In this document: piece by piece, positions 55,162-62,852 of the stretch | Layout of the letters: every line of letters starts with the position of its first letter | Position numbering within the stretch: position 1 is the stretch's first letter | Source: DATKQY01 sp035532475 | Lineage (GTDB): Bacteria > Actinomycetota > Acidimicrobiia > Acidimicrobiales > Bog-793 | Assembly (NCBI GenBank): GCA_035532475.1 | Contig: DATKQY010000027.1 | Span: 104,667 to 168,666, forward strand | Direction: 5' to 3' | Length of the DNA stretch: 64,000 bases | The notes under the pieces: model-generated | What the model saw: only the letters and a program-made list of their open reading frames with translations | What the model was told of the DNA's origin: nothing | Database searches by the model: none | Translations under genes and position numbers: made by a program

Positions 55162-55191
55162 TTGACTCACCTACACGAGTATGCGTAGCGT
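55162..55191 (+). promoter_or_regulatory. Promoter and related operator candidate of the plus-strand XRE gene
   Basis: TTGACT (55162-55167) and TAGCGT (55186-55191) are spaced by 18 bp, and the GTG start lies seven bases after the -10. CGAGTATGCG (55176-55185), in the spacer, matches the palindrome CGAGTACTCG of the divergent gene at eight of ten positions. Confidence 0.55.
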
Positions 55192-55198
55192 AGTCACC

Positions 55199-55483
55199 GT
55201 GACCCCACCGACCTCGCCGCACGCAACGCCGGACTGGGCCGAGAAGGTGCTCGAGCACCGCCGCAAGCTCGGCCTCACCCAGCGCGAGCTCGCCGACGCC
55301 GCGGGCCTCACCCAACAGGCCGTGTCGTACATCGAGCGCGGTGGCGGCGTGCCGAGGTTCACGACGATGGTCCGCCTCGCGCGGGCCCTCGGCACGACGG
55401 TCGAGTCGCTCTTCCCGCTCGAGCGGGCGCCGCTCGCCGACGGGGAGCCGGCGCGCCAGGTGCCGCCCGCCTGCCTCTCCTGA
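55199..55483 (+). CDS. XRE-family regulator, single HTH domain
   Basis: A protein of 94 residues from GTG 55199. WAEKVLEHRRKLGLTQRELADAAGLTQQAVSYIERGGGVPRFTTMVRLARALGTTVESLF is a standard Cro/CI-type helix-turn-helix and fills most of the protein. An ATG at 55181 is in frame but lies between -35 and -10. The short tail after LFPLE has no recognisable domain. It is divergent from the other XRE gene and probably cross-regulates it. Confidence 0.87.
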   Translation: MTPPTSPHATPDWAEKVLEHRRKLGLTQRELADAAGLTQQAVSYIERGGGVPRFTTMVRLARALGTTVESLFPLERAPLADGEPARQVPPACLS

Positions 55484-55534
55484 CCCCCGCCCGCCGCGGC
55501 ACTGCCGGGTCGGGGACCCACGGCCCCGGCGGTG

Positions 55535-55569
55535 CCCGGTCGAGCCCGGTCGAGCCCGGTCGAGCCCGG
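55535..55569. repeat. Tandem 10-bp array next to the mmsA stop
   Basis: CCCGGTCGAG is repeated three times with a further half unit, ending three bases before the mmsA stop codon (55573 on the minus strand). It fills most of the convergent gap between the XRE gene and mmsA. Confidence 0.85.
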
Positions 55570-55572
55570 GGC

Positions 55573-57069
55573 CTAGTGGGTCCCGGGGAACCCGAGGCGG
55601 ACGCCCGCCTGGCTCGACTCTGGCCAACGCGAGGTGACCACCTTGTTGCGCGTGTAGAAGTGGACGCCGTCGGTGCCGTAGACGTGCGAGTCGCCGAAGA
55701 GGGACTGCTTCCAGCCACCGAAGGGGTAGTAGGCGACCGGCACCGGGATCGGGACGTTGATCCCGACCATGCCGACCTGCACCTCGTGCTGGAACTGGCG
55801 CGCCGCGCCGCCGTCGCTCGTGAAGATGGCCGTGCCGTTGCCGTACGGGTTCTCGTTCACGACCTGCAACGCCGCGGCGAAGCTCGGCACCCGGAGCACG
55901 AGGAGCACCGGGCCGAAGATCTCGTCGCGGTACGCCGTCATGTCCGCGCCGACGCGGTCGAGCAGGGACGGCCCGAGCCAGAAGCCGCCGGGGTCGCCGT
56001 CGACGGCGTGCGCCCGCCCGTCGACCGTCAAGGTCGCGCCCTCCGCGACGGCGGTGTCGAGGTACGACGCCACCCGGTCCCGGTGCTCCCTCGTGACGAG
56101 GGGGCCCATCTCGCTCTCGGCGGCGGTGCCGGGGCCGACCTTCAGCCGGACGACGCGTTCGGTGATGCGCGACACCAGCGCATCGGCCACCGGCTCGACC
56201 GCCACCACCACCGAGATGGCCATGCACCGTTCGCCCGCCGAGCCGAAGCCGGCCGACACGGCGGCGTCCGCCGCCAGGTCGAGATCGGCGTCGGGCAGCA
56301 CGACCATGTGGTTCTTCGCCCCGCCGAGCGCCTGGACGCGCTTGCCAGCACGCGCGGCCGTCTCGTAGATGTGGCGGGCGATCGGCGTCGAGCCGACGAA
56401 GCTCACCGCCGCGACCGACGGATGCTCGAGCAGCGCGTCGACGGCGCCGCGGTCGCCGTGCACCACGTTGAACACTCCGGGAGGCAGGCCGGCGTCGGTG
56501 AGGCATTCGGCCATGAGGAGCGAGGCGGAGGGGTCCTTCTCGCTCGGCTTGAGGATGAAACAGTTGCCGCAGGCGATGGCGAGCGGGAACATCCACATCG
56601 GGACCATCGCGGGGAAGTTGAAGGGCGTGATCCCGCACACGACGCCGAGCGCCTGGCGCAACGAGTAGGTGTCGACCCGCGTCGACACGCCCTCGGAGAA
56701 TGCACCCTTGAGGAGCTGGGGGATCCCGCAGGCGAGCTCGACGACCTCCAGCCCCCGGGCGATCTCGCCCCGGGCGTCCTCGACGGTCTTGCCGTGCTCG
56801 GAGCTGATCAGCGTCGCCAGCTCCCGCTCCCTCGCGAGGAGCTGCTCGCGGAAGGCGAACATGACACGGGTCCGCCGGGGAAGCGGCGAGCTGCCCCACG
56901 TCGCGAATGCCTCGCGCGCCGCGCTGACGGCGATGTCGACCTCCCCCGCCGTGGCGAAGTCGACCGCACCGGTGACCGCTCCGGTGGCCGGGTCGAAGAT
57001 CGGCCCGGTGCGCTCGGCGACGGCGTCGAAGCGCTTGCCTGCGATGAAGTGCGTGACGTGCTTGGTCAT
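55573..57069 (-). CDS. mmsA: CoA-acylating methylmalonate-semialdehyde dehydrogenase
   Basis: A protein of 498 residues. THFIAGKRFDAVAERTGPIFDPATGAVTG is the usual MMSDH opening. CGITPFNFPAMVPMWMFPLAIACGN and ILKPSEKDPSASLLMAE are family-specific. The nucleophile is in GFGSAGERCMAISVVV. The general-base Glu of other ALDHs is replaced in LGGAKNHMVVLPDAD, as expected for CoA-dependent members. NENPYGNGTAIFTSDGGAARQFQ is near the C-terminus. It acts in valine and inositol breakdown. I chose the ATG with GAGGGG upstream; the frame is open further 5'. Confidence 0.95.
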   Translation of the reverse strand: MTKHVTHFIAGKRFDAVAERTGPIFDPATGAVTGAVDFATAGEVDIAVSAAREAFATWGSSPLPRRTRVMFAFREQLLARERELATLISSEHGKTVEDARGEIARGLEVVELACGIPQLLKGAFSEGVSTRVDTYSLRQALGVVCGITPFNFPAMVPMWMFPLAIACGNCFILKPSEKDPSASLLMAECLTDAGLPPGVFNVVHGDRGAVDALLEHPSVAAVSFVGSTPIARHIYETAARAGKRVQALGGAKNHMVVLPDADLDLAADAAVSAGFGSAGERCMAISVVVAVEPVADALVSRITERVVRLKVGPGTAAESEMGPLVTREHRDRVASYLDTAVAEGATLTVDGRAHAVDGDPGGFWLGPSLLDRVGADMTAYRDEIFGPVLLVLRVPSFAAALQVVNENPYGNGTAIFTSDGGAARQFQHEVQVGMVGINVPIPVPVAYYPFGGWKQSLFGDSHVYGTDGVHFYTRNKVVTSRWPESSQAGVRLGFPGTH

Positions 57070-57258
57070 GGAGCCCCTCGTTCTCGGCGATCGATGCGCC
57101 CCGGTGCCGGGGCGTCGGCGCGTGCAGCACCTGATGCGCCGCGTTGCAGGTCCATTATCGGCGCTCGGACGCCCGACGCCCACATCGGGGTTGACCTCGC
57201 GTGCGCCCCGAGCCGGGCGCACGACGGCGAACGCCAGCAGTCGGGCCGGCGACGCGGC

Positions 57259-57540
57259 TCAACTGCCTGGGACCTTCCACCCCCGGGACTTGGCGATCTC
57301 GACGCAGGTCGGGCAGAGCGGATACCGCTTCGGGTCCCGGCTCGGCGTCCACACCTTGCCGCACAACGCCCTCACGGCGGTGCCGTTGACGATGCCCTCG
57401 GCGACCGAGGGTCCTGCCGACTTGAAGCGTCCCACCTTCGGCTTGAAGCCCTCGAGGACGATGTGCGTCATCCGCTCGTGCTCGCCGTCGAGGGTCGGCT
57501 CGACATGTGACGGAGCGATCACCACGTCCGCGTCGGTCAT
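57259..57540 (-). CDS. DUF3039-family small protein
   Basis: A protein of 93 residues with GGAGGTGG before the ATG. ERMTHIVLEGFKPKVGRFKSAG, then VNGTAVRALCGKVWTPSRDPKRYPLCPTCVEIA matches the DUF3039 proteins of actinobacteria. ALCGKVW and PLCPTC provide three Cys, a likely metal site with the nearby His. Function unknown. The 186 bases between it and the secreted-protein gene hold nothing else I can identify. Confidence 0.85.
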   Translation of the reverse strand: MTDADVVIAPSHVEPTLDGEHERMTHIVLEGFKPKVGRFKSAGPSVAEGIVNGTAVRALCGKVWTPSRDPKRYPLCPTCVEIAKSRGWKVPGS

Positions 57541-57725
57541 CTCCCCGCCACCTCCTCCTCGGCCCAGAAGACTGGCACAACAGCGACCGGTACACCGGAG
57601 ACTGGCACGGCTGCGCCCGAGGTGCGCGCGGGGCGCCGCCGCAGCCGAGGACCTGCGGGTGCGCCCGGGGCTAGTTTGGTCCGGTCGGGCGCGGTGGTGG
57701 CGCCGACGGCACGGGAGGGGCGCTC

Positions 57726-58268
57726 ATGCGACGACTTGGCGGGCGTTGGCTTCGGCGGTGTCTCGGGCGGGGGCTCATCCCGGTGGGGTCCGTCGTCGGT
57801 GCTGCGCTGCTCGCCACCTCCGCGGCGGCGAGCCCCGCACTGCTCAGCGTGGGCCACGCCTACTGCTACTACTGGTACGGCACGGACAGGACGGGCGGGA
57901 TGCATCTCGTCGCCGCCGGCCCGAGGGTGATCGCCGCGGGACCGAGCAACTACGTGAGCGGCACGGGTGGCAAGCCCCAGGACACCGTCGTCTACTTCGA
58001 CTGCGTGCCCGGACCGGGCCGCGCCGGCGGGGACGCGTACGTCGGGCTCCCGCGCACCGTGATGCACCTCTCCGGCGGGCACTACGTCTTCAGCCGCCAC
58101 CTCGTCGAGCGCGGCATCCGGCACCTCGGGACGGCGTCGCGCGCAACGATCTCGGTGACGGTGAGCCTGACGGGCGTCCTCTCCGCGGGGGTCATCAACG
58201 GCATCCTGCGGGTGACGGCACCGGGCTGCCTTCCCCGCCCGCTCGCCCTCGCCTACGCGGGTCGCTGA
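57726..58268 (+). CDS. Secreted protein of unknown function
   Basis: A protein of 180 residues with GGGAGGGG before the ATG. The N-terminus (MRRLGGRWLRRCLGRGLIPV, then a hydrophobic run GSVVGAALLATSAAASPA) is a signal peptide with likely cleavage after AAAS. The mature part is small, with tyrosine-rich AYCYYWYGTD, and FDCVPGPG and APGCLP giving possible disulfide cysteines. I recognise no family. Its 3' end overlaps the end of the broken secreted-protein gene on the minus strand. Confidence 0.7.
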   Translation: MRRLGGRWLRRCLGRGLIPVGSVVGAALLATSAAASPALLSVGHAYCYYWYGTDRTGGMHLVAAGPRVIAAGPSNYVSGTGGKPQDTVVYFDCVPGPGRAGGDAYVGLPRTVMHLSGGHYVFSRHLVERGIRHLGTASRATISVTVSLTGVLSAGVINGILRVTAPGCLPRPLALAYAGR

Positions 58269-59217
58269 GCGGGCTGCTGCGGCTCCGTCCGGCCCCGGCG
58301 GTTTCCCGAACGGCAGCTGTGCCGCCCCAGACCGAACCCGGACGGCAGCCGAACGCCCCACCGAGCGCCTCGGCGAGCGCGCCGGTCCACGCTTGCGGAA
58401 GGTCGTGCAGCGTCGGGCCCGCCCGCCCGTCGCCACCGCGACGGTGGCGCAGTCGTCGACGGTCGCGACGATCCCCGGCGAGGAGCTCGTCGCCGGGAAC
58501 ACGACGCTCAGCCGGACGCCGAGGTCCATCGGGCAGAACCTCGCGCCCGAAACGGCGACGGGGAGGCGGTCGAACGTGCGGACGACGGCGCCGAGCTCGG
58601 GACCTGTCCGTAGCTCGACGGCGCGCACGGATGGCTGTGGGCGGATCGCCCTTCGAGCGACCCTGGCGCTCGCGACGTCGGTGGGGACGGTCAGGTCGTG
58701 CGGATGCGGAGCCTGCCACACGACTTCGGCGTCGGCCCGCCACGCGGCGCCGCCGGACGCCGACACCGCGACCGTGGCGACGAGCTGGTCCTCGGCGACG
58801 GTGGGCCGACGCGGCGCAGGCCGAAGGTCACCTCCCAGGTGGTGGTCCCGCCGGCGCCGCCACTGGCGCCGGTCCCCGTAATGCGCATGCTGAGCGGCAC
58901 GTGGCGCTCCAGGTTCTGCGCCAACCTCTCCGGCGACAGGCCGGGCGTCATGGGGAACCGGTGCGCGTCCACCAGCTGCGACGAGCCGAGCGAGGAGGAG
59001 GGTGCATCGAGCACGGCGGCCCCGCCAGGAGCCGCGTCCCAGGCGGGGTGACGAGCCGAGCGAGCATCGACCGCGCGAGCGCCGCCGCGGCGGCAGCGGG
59101 CGATGCCGCGGCCGGTGCACCGACGGCGGACGCTCCGAGGCCCGCCAGCGCGGTCGCGCCGAGCACGCCGGCGCAGACGGCGATGCTGCCGAGGACCCCG
59201 CGGCGTGCTCCCGTCAC
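58195..59217 (-). pseudogene. Secreted-protein gene with three frameshifts
   Basis: Four consecutive minus-strand frames join into one plausible exported protein. It starts at a GTG (59217) with a signal-like stretch (GVLGSIAVCAGVLGATALAG), continues to TPPGTRLLAG, then shifts frame at about 59025 (a run of four G) into AAVLDAPSSSLGSSQLVDAH. It shifts again at about 58805 (a run of three C) into TVAEDQLVATVAVSASGGAA ... VVWQAPHPHDLTVP. The third shift, at about 58420 in a G/C run, leads to PTLHDLPQAWTGALAEALGG. Each shift is repaired by adding one base. It is a decayed gene or a run of consensus errors. The domain is unknown. Confidence 0.6.
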
Positions 59218-59342
59218 GACATACTGACGCCCCGCGCCTCTTCGAGGTTGCGCAGCGGTCCTCCGAGCTGGACGCGCCCGTTCGGCGACCGGACGCCGGT
59301 CCCGAGGTCGATGCCGACCGGTCTTGCTCCGGCGGTCGACCC

Positions 59343-59888
59343 TCAGGCGTCGGGCCGGCCGGCGAGGTCCCGCTCCAGGACGACGAGCTCGAGATCGTCC
59401 TGCTTCGGCACCCCGAAGCGCTCGTCGTCGTAGGGGAAGGGCGCCGCTTCGCCCGTGCGACGGTAGCCGAGCCGCTCGTACCAGGCGATCAGCTCGCTGC
59501 GCTGACGGATCACGTGCATCCGCATGGTCGTCGCGCCCAGCTCGTCGCGAGCGTGCTGCTCGGCCGCCGCGAGCAACCGTCGGCCGAGTCCCTGGCCCTG
59601 CCGGTCTGGCCGGACGGCGAACATCCCGAACTCGGCGACGGCGCGGTCGTGTCGGGCGACCCGGCAGCATGCGAGCAGGCCCTCGTCGGCCTCGGCCAGC
59701 AGCACGACGCTGCCGGCCGACGCGATCGCTTCGCCGACTTCTGCCGCGTCCGTGCGCTGGCCCCCGAGCAGCGTGGCCTCGCTCGTCCAGCCGGCGAGGC
59801 TGCGCTCGCCGCGGTAGGCAGACTCGACGAGATCGACGACGGCGGCGACGTCGGTGTCGCGGGCGCGGCGGAAATGCAGGGTCAGCAT
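59343..59888 (-). CDS. GNAT-family acetyltransferase
   Basis: A protein of 181 residues. FRRARDTDVAAVVDLVESAYRGE is the N-terminal motif, and FAVRPDRQGQGLGRRLLAAAEQHA carries the acetyl-CoA loop (RQGQGLG). RSELIAWYERLGYRRTGEAAPFPYDDERFG is the C-terminal motif, closest to amino-acid or PhnO-like acetyltransferases. The substrate is unknown. GATCAT lies six bases before the ATG, suggesting a leaderless start. Confidence 0.9.
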   Translation of the reverse strand: MLTLHFRRARDTDVAAVVDLVESAYRGERSLAGWTSEATLLGGQRTDAAEVGEAIASAGSVVLLAEADEGLLACCRVARHDRAVAEFGMFAVRPDRQGQGLGRRLLAAAEQHARDELGATTMRMHVIRQRSELIAWYERLGYRRTGEAAPFPYDDERFGVPKQDDLELVVLERDLAGRPDA

Positions 59889-59964
59889 GCCCGTATGATC
59901 GCGCCGTCGCGCCGTCGCGCCGTGCGAAGGAGGCGGCCCGCAGGCGGGCCGCGCCGGGGCCTGC

Positions 59965-60423
59965 CTAGGACGGGGTGCGTCCCTGCTTCGGCAGGCCGTC
60001 GTTTCCCATCGCGACCGCCGGCACCGTCGGCTCGACGCCCTCCGCGCCGGTCGCCTCCGCCCAGGCCTCCACCCCCTTCATGAACGGGACCACGCCCGTC
60101 ATGAGGATCGAGAGCTCGAGCGCATGCAGGATCTCCTCCGGGCTCGCCCCGGCGCGCAGCGCGGCCCGTGTGTGCCAGGCGATGTGCTGCTGGTCGAAGC
60201 CCCGCACGGTGTAGCCGAGAACGAAGAGCAACTCCTTCGTCTTGTCATCGAGCGGTCCCCCGGCGACGATCTGCCTGTTGAGATCGCTGTTCGCCTTCTC
60301 CACCCCGAGGTCGTACTTCGCGAGGAGCTTGTGGATCCGCACCGCCCGGTCGGTCGGAGGGTTGTCCTTGATCCGCTCTGCGAAGCCGTCGATGTACTCC
60401 TGGCGTTCGGCGTCCGTGCTCAT
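59965..60423 (-). CDS. Carboxymuconolactone-decarboxylase-family protein, paralogue 1
   Basis: A protein of 152 residues with GGGGGAGG before the ATG. LLFVLGYTVRGFDQQHIAWHTRAALRAGASPEEILHALELSILMTGVVPFMKG is a CMD/AhpD-like core. The Cys-x-x-Cys of alkylhydroperoxidases is absent (the protein has no Cys), so peroxidase activity is unlikely. It is the second gene of a tandem pair and shares with paralogue 1's upstream neighbour the C-terminal string EPTVPAVAMGNDG. It may act on aromatic or lactone intermediates. Confidence 0.88.
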   Translation of the reverse strand: MSTDAERQEYIDGFAERIKDNPPTDRAVRIHKLLAKYDLGVEKANSDLNRQIVAGGPLDDKTKELLFVLGYTVRGFDQQHIAWHTRAALRAGASPEEILHALELSILMTGVVPFMKGVEAWAEATGAEGVEPTVPAVAMGNDGLPKQGRTPS

Positions 60424-60526
60424 CGGCCTCCCCCTTCGATCTCCGTGCCCGCATCCGCTGCTGCTTCCTCGACACACGCGTGCGGCGCCCCGCCCGGGGC
60501 CGCTGTCGCACCGGGACAGGGCCGCG

Positions 60527-60952
60527 TCATCGCTTCGGAGCTCCGTCGTTTCCCATCGCGACCGCAGGCACCGTCGGCTCGATCCCCTCGGCGCCGGTGA
60601 CGTCCGCCCACGCCTCGACGCCCCGCATGAACGGGACCACTCCAGCGATCAGCAGCACGAGCTCGAGCGCGTGGAGGATCTCCTCCGGGCTCGCGCCGGC
60701 TGCGAGGGCGGCGCGGGTGTGCCAGGCGAGGTGGTCCTTGGCGAAGCCGGCCACCGTGTAGCCGAGGACGTACAGCAGCTCCTGGGTCTTCTCGTCGAGC
60801 CGGGACCCAGCGCGGATCTCGTTGCGCAGGGCGTTGATCGCCTTCAGCACGCCGACGTCGTGCTTGGCCATGACCTTGTGGAAGTCGAGGACGAATCCCG
60901 CTTTGAGCGCCATCTCGTCGATGTACTGCTGGCTCTCGACGTCTGTGGTCAT
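60527..60952 (-). CDS. Carboxymuconolactone-decarboxylase-family protein, paralogue 2
   Basis: A protein of 141 residues with GAGGAG before the ATG. LLYVLGYTVAGFAKDHLAWHTRAALAAGASPEEILHALELVLLIAGVVPFMRGVEAWADVTGAEG closely parallels the downstream paralogue. It also has no Cys. The first gene of the pair, it faces the perfect palindrome at 61093 and is divergent from the SnoaL-like gene. Two related subunits could form a hetero-oligomer. Confidence 0.88.
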   Translation of the reverse strand: MTTDVESQQYIDEMALKAGFVLDFHKVMAKHDVGVLKAINALRNEIRAGSRLDEKTQELLYVLGYTVAGFAKDHLAWHTRAALAAGASPEEILHALELVLLIAGVVPFMRGVEAWADVTGAEGIEPTVPAVAMGNDGAPKR

Positions 60953-61085
60953 TGCGTCTCCTCACAACTCGGCATCGTGTCATGACGGGTGCTGCCGCAA
61001 CGCGGTGGTGCCCGCCGCTCGGTGCCGCTGCCGTCAGACAGGAGCGACGCCGGCGCCGCGAGCCGGGCGGGACGCGCTTCCCACC

Positions 61086-61113
61086 TTGATCCGTTGCCAT
61101 GATCATATATGAT
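61086..61113 (+). promoter_or_regulatory. Promoter of the SnoaL-like/hydrolase operon
   Basis: TTGATC (61086-61091) and TATGAT (61108-61113) are spaced by 16 bp. The -10 lies inside the 30-bp palindrome, whose symmetry places an identical TATGAT on the minus strand for the CMD genes. Confidence 0.6.
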
Positions 61114-61122
61114 CATGGCAAC
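61093..61122. promoter_or_regulatory. Perfect 30-bp palindromic operator candidate
   Basis: The half site GTTGCCATGATCATA (61093-61107) is followed with no spacer by its exact reverse complement (61108-61122). It covers the -10 regions of both divergent transcripts. The AT-rich centre stands out sharply from the GC-rich surroundings. Length and symmetry suit a dimeric (TetR/GntR-like) or tetrameric repressor, but no regulator gene is adjacent. Confidence 0.85.
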
Positions 61123-61207
61123 CGCCGGTCGAGGGAGATCAACGGTCGGCACGAGGGAGCAGGCGCCGACTTGCGGGCCGCGAGCGGCATGTCGTGAGGG
61201 GGGCTCG

Positions 61208-61663
61208 ATGACCGCACAGCCGCTGAGTGCCGAGGGTCGACTGGGGGTCATGGACCTCATCGCCAGCTACGCCTTCTACCTCGACAGCTGTGACATCGAG
61301 GCGTGGCTCGGCAATTTCCTGCCAGACGGCGTCCTCGAGAGCATGAACGCCGTCGCTGCGGGCCAGGATCAGCTACGGGCCTGGGTCAATGAGCGCATCG
61401 CCGCCGGCAAGGTGGCCGCCAACCCGCCCCAACTGGTGCACTTCGTCGGCCTCCCGCTCGTCAGGGGCGACAGCGAGCGCTGCAGCGCCCGGACGTACTG
61501 CGTGATCCTGGACTACAACGCGCAGAACGACGTCCGAGTGCCCATGGTCGGGCGCTACGAGGACACCTGTGTCCAGCTCGACGGCCGGTGGTTCTTCGAG
61601 CGCAGGATCATCCACGGGGACCTGATCGGCGCCGAGCGTCGGGTACCGCCGGCCCAGCGGTGA
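61208..61663 (+). CDS. SnoaL-like (NTF2-fold) protein
   Basis: A protein of 151 residues with GAGGGGGG before the ATG. GVMDLIASYAFYLDSCDIEAWLGNFLPDGVLE and the ending GRYEDTCVQLDGRWFFERRIIHGD are the standard SnoaL_4 pattern, a small cone-shaped fold with a buried pocket. Members are ring hydroxylases, cyclases, dehydratases or binding proteins. Catalytic identity cannot be read here. Its stop overlaps the next gene's GTG, so it is co-translated with the hydrolase. Confidence 0.87.
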   Translation: MTAQPLSAEGRLGVMDLIASYAFYLDSCDIEAWLGNFLPDGVLESMNAVAAGQDQLRAWVNERIAAGKVAANPPQLVHFVGLPLVRGDSERCSARTYCVILDYNAQNDVRVPMVGRYEDTCVQLDGRWFFERRIIHGDLIGAERRVPPAQR

Positions 61664-62541
61664 CGCCGGCCACGGGCATGGCGCCGCTGATCCCGATCCC
61701 CCAGGTGTTCGAGGTCACGGTCGAAGACGTCGAGTACCAGCGCCCGGGCGGCGTGCCGCTGCTCGCGAGGCTCTACCGGCCGGTCGGGGCCGAGGCGGTG
61801 GCGGCCGTGCTGGACGTGCACGGGGGCGCGTGGGTCGTCGGCGACCGGACCCAGCAGCAGGCGCTCGACCAGGCGATCGCCTCGAGCGGCGTCCTCGTCG
61901 CGGCCGTCGACTTCCGCCAGCCCCCCGGCAACCCCTATCCGACGTCGATCGTCGACGTCAACCTTGCGACTCGCTGGCTGAAACGGCACGCGGTCGACTT
62001 CGGGGTCGCCGCGGGCGCGAAGACGGGGGCCTTCGGCGGCTCGAGCGGCGGCCATGTCGTGATCCTGAGCGCGATGCGCCCCCGGGACCCCCGCTACTCG
62101 GCCTCCCCGCTGCCCGAGGGCGAGGGGGTCGACGCGAGCCTCGACTTCGTGGTGGTCGACGCTCCCGTGACGGACCCCTACGCCAGGTACCTGACGGCGC
62201 TCGAGGAGGGTCGCGCCGACATCGTGGAACGCCACCGTCTCTACTGGCTGAGCGACGAGGCCGCCGTCGAGGGCAATCCGAACCGCATCCTCGAACGCGG
62301 CGAGCGCGTCGAGCTGCCGCCGTTGTTCGTGTCGCAGGGCACGGACGACCGGAACGTTCCGCTGCCGGGGACCCGGGAGTTCGTCGAGCGCTACGCGCGC
62401 GCCGGTGGCGAGGTGCAGCTCATGACGTTCGACGGTCTTCAGCACGGCTTCATCCTCGAGGACCCCTCACGCGCCGAGTCGGTGCGCCAGGCCGAGTCGG
62501 TACTGGCCTTCATCCACGACCACGCCGGTCAGCGCCGTTAG
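61660..62541 (+). CDS. Alpha/beta hydrolase (HSL/BD-FAE-like)
   Basis: A protein of 293 residues from a GTG overlapping the SnoaL-like stop; ATG 61678 is an alternative. AAVLDVHGGAWVVGDRTQQQ is the oxyanion HGG motif, GAFGGSSGGHVVIL holds the nucleophile Ser, FVSQGTDDRNVPLPG the acid and TFDGLQHGFILED the His. It is a likely esterase or lactonase on a small molecule. Linkage with a SnoaL-like protein and, across the palindrome, the CMD pair suggests one catabolic or detoxification unit. Confidence 0.88.
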   Translation: MTPATGMAPLIPIPQVFEVTVEDVEYQRPGGVPLLARLYRPVGAEAVAAVLDVHGGAWVVGDRTQQQALDQAIASSGVLVAAVDFRQPPGNPYPTSIVDVNLATRWLKRHAVDFGVAAGAKTGAFGGSSGGHVVILSAMRPRDPRYSASPLPEGEGVDASLDFVVVDAPVTDPYARYLTALEEGRADIVERHRLYWLSDEAAVEGNPNRILERGERVELPPLFVSQGTDDRNVPLPGTREFVERYARAGGEVQLMTFDGLQHGFILEDPSRAESVRQAESVLAFIHDHAGQRR

Positions 62542-62683
62542 GCCCCCGCGTTCGTCAACAGCCCGGCTCACGCTGAGGTGTCCTCGCCCGACGGGCGTTC
62601 GTCGACGCCCTGGACCACTGGTCTGACCGCTCTGGACGTGAACGGGATTGGAACGCTTTCCGGTCGAAGAGCGGTCCTGATGC

Positions 62684-62712
62684 GAACTGGTGGGGCGGTG
62701 AACTGGTGGGGC
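62684..62712. repeat. Direct repeat of the tRNA 3' end (possible att remnant)
   Basis: GAACTGGTGGGGC occurs at 62684-62696 and again at 62700-62712. The second copy contains the encoded CCA end and terminal acceptor bases of the tRNA gene (minus strand GCCCCACCAGTTC), so the first is a duplicate of the tRNA 3' end lying outside the gene. This may be an integration scar or a local duplication. Confidence 0.55.
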
Positions 62713-62779
62713 CGGATGGGATCGAACCATCGACCAAGGGATTATGAGTCCCCTGCTCTGACCACTGAGCTACGGCCCC
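62704..62779 (-). tRNA. tRNA with CAU anticodon, probably tRNA-Ile2
   Basis: A complete cloverleaf on the minus strand: acceptor GGGGCCG/CGGCCCC, D arm GCTCAGTGGTCAGAGC, anticodon stem-loop GGGGA-CTCATAA-TCCCT, T arm GATGG-TTCGATC-CCATC, and encoded CCA. The anticodon is CAU. The body (AGCTCAGTGGTCAGAGCAG and the TTGGTCG variable region) resembles the lysidine-modified tRNA-Ile2 type more than elongator or initiator Met, but elongator Met cannot be excluded. An integrase gene begins 73 bases beyond its 5' end. Confidence 0.92.
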
Positions 62780-62852
62780 TAGCTGGAGATCGGGTAGAAT
62801 CGCCCTGCCGACACCCTAGTCGGGTCCTAGTTGGGATGGGGAGGGCGAGCAC

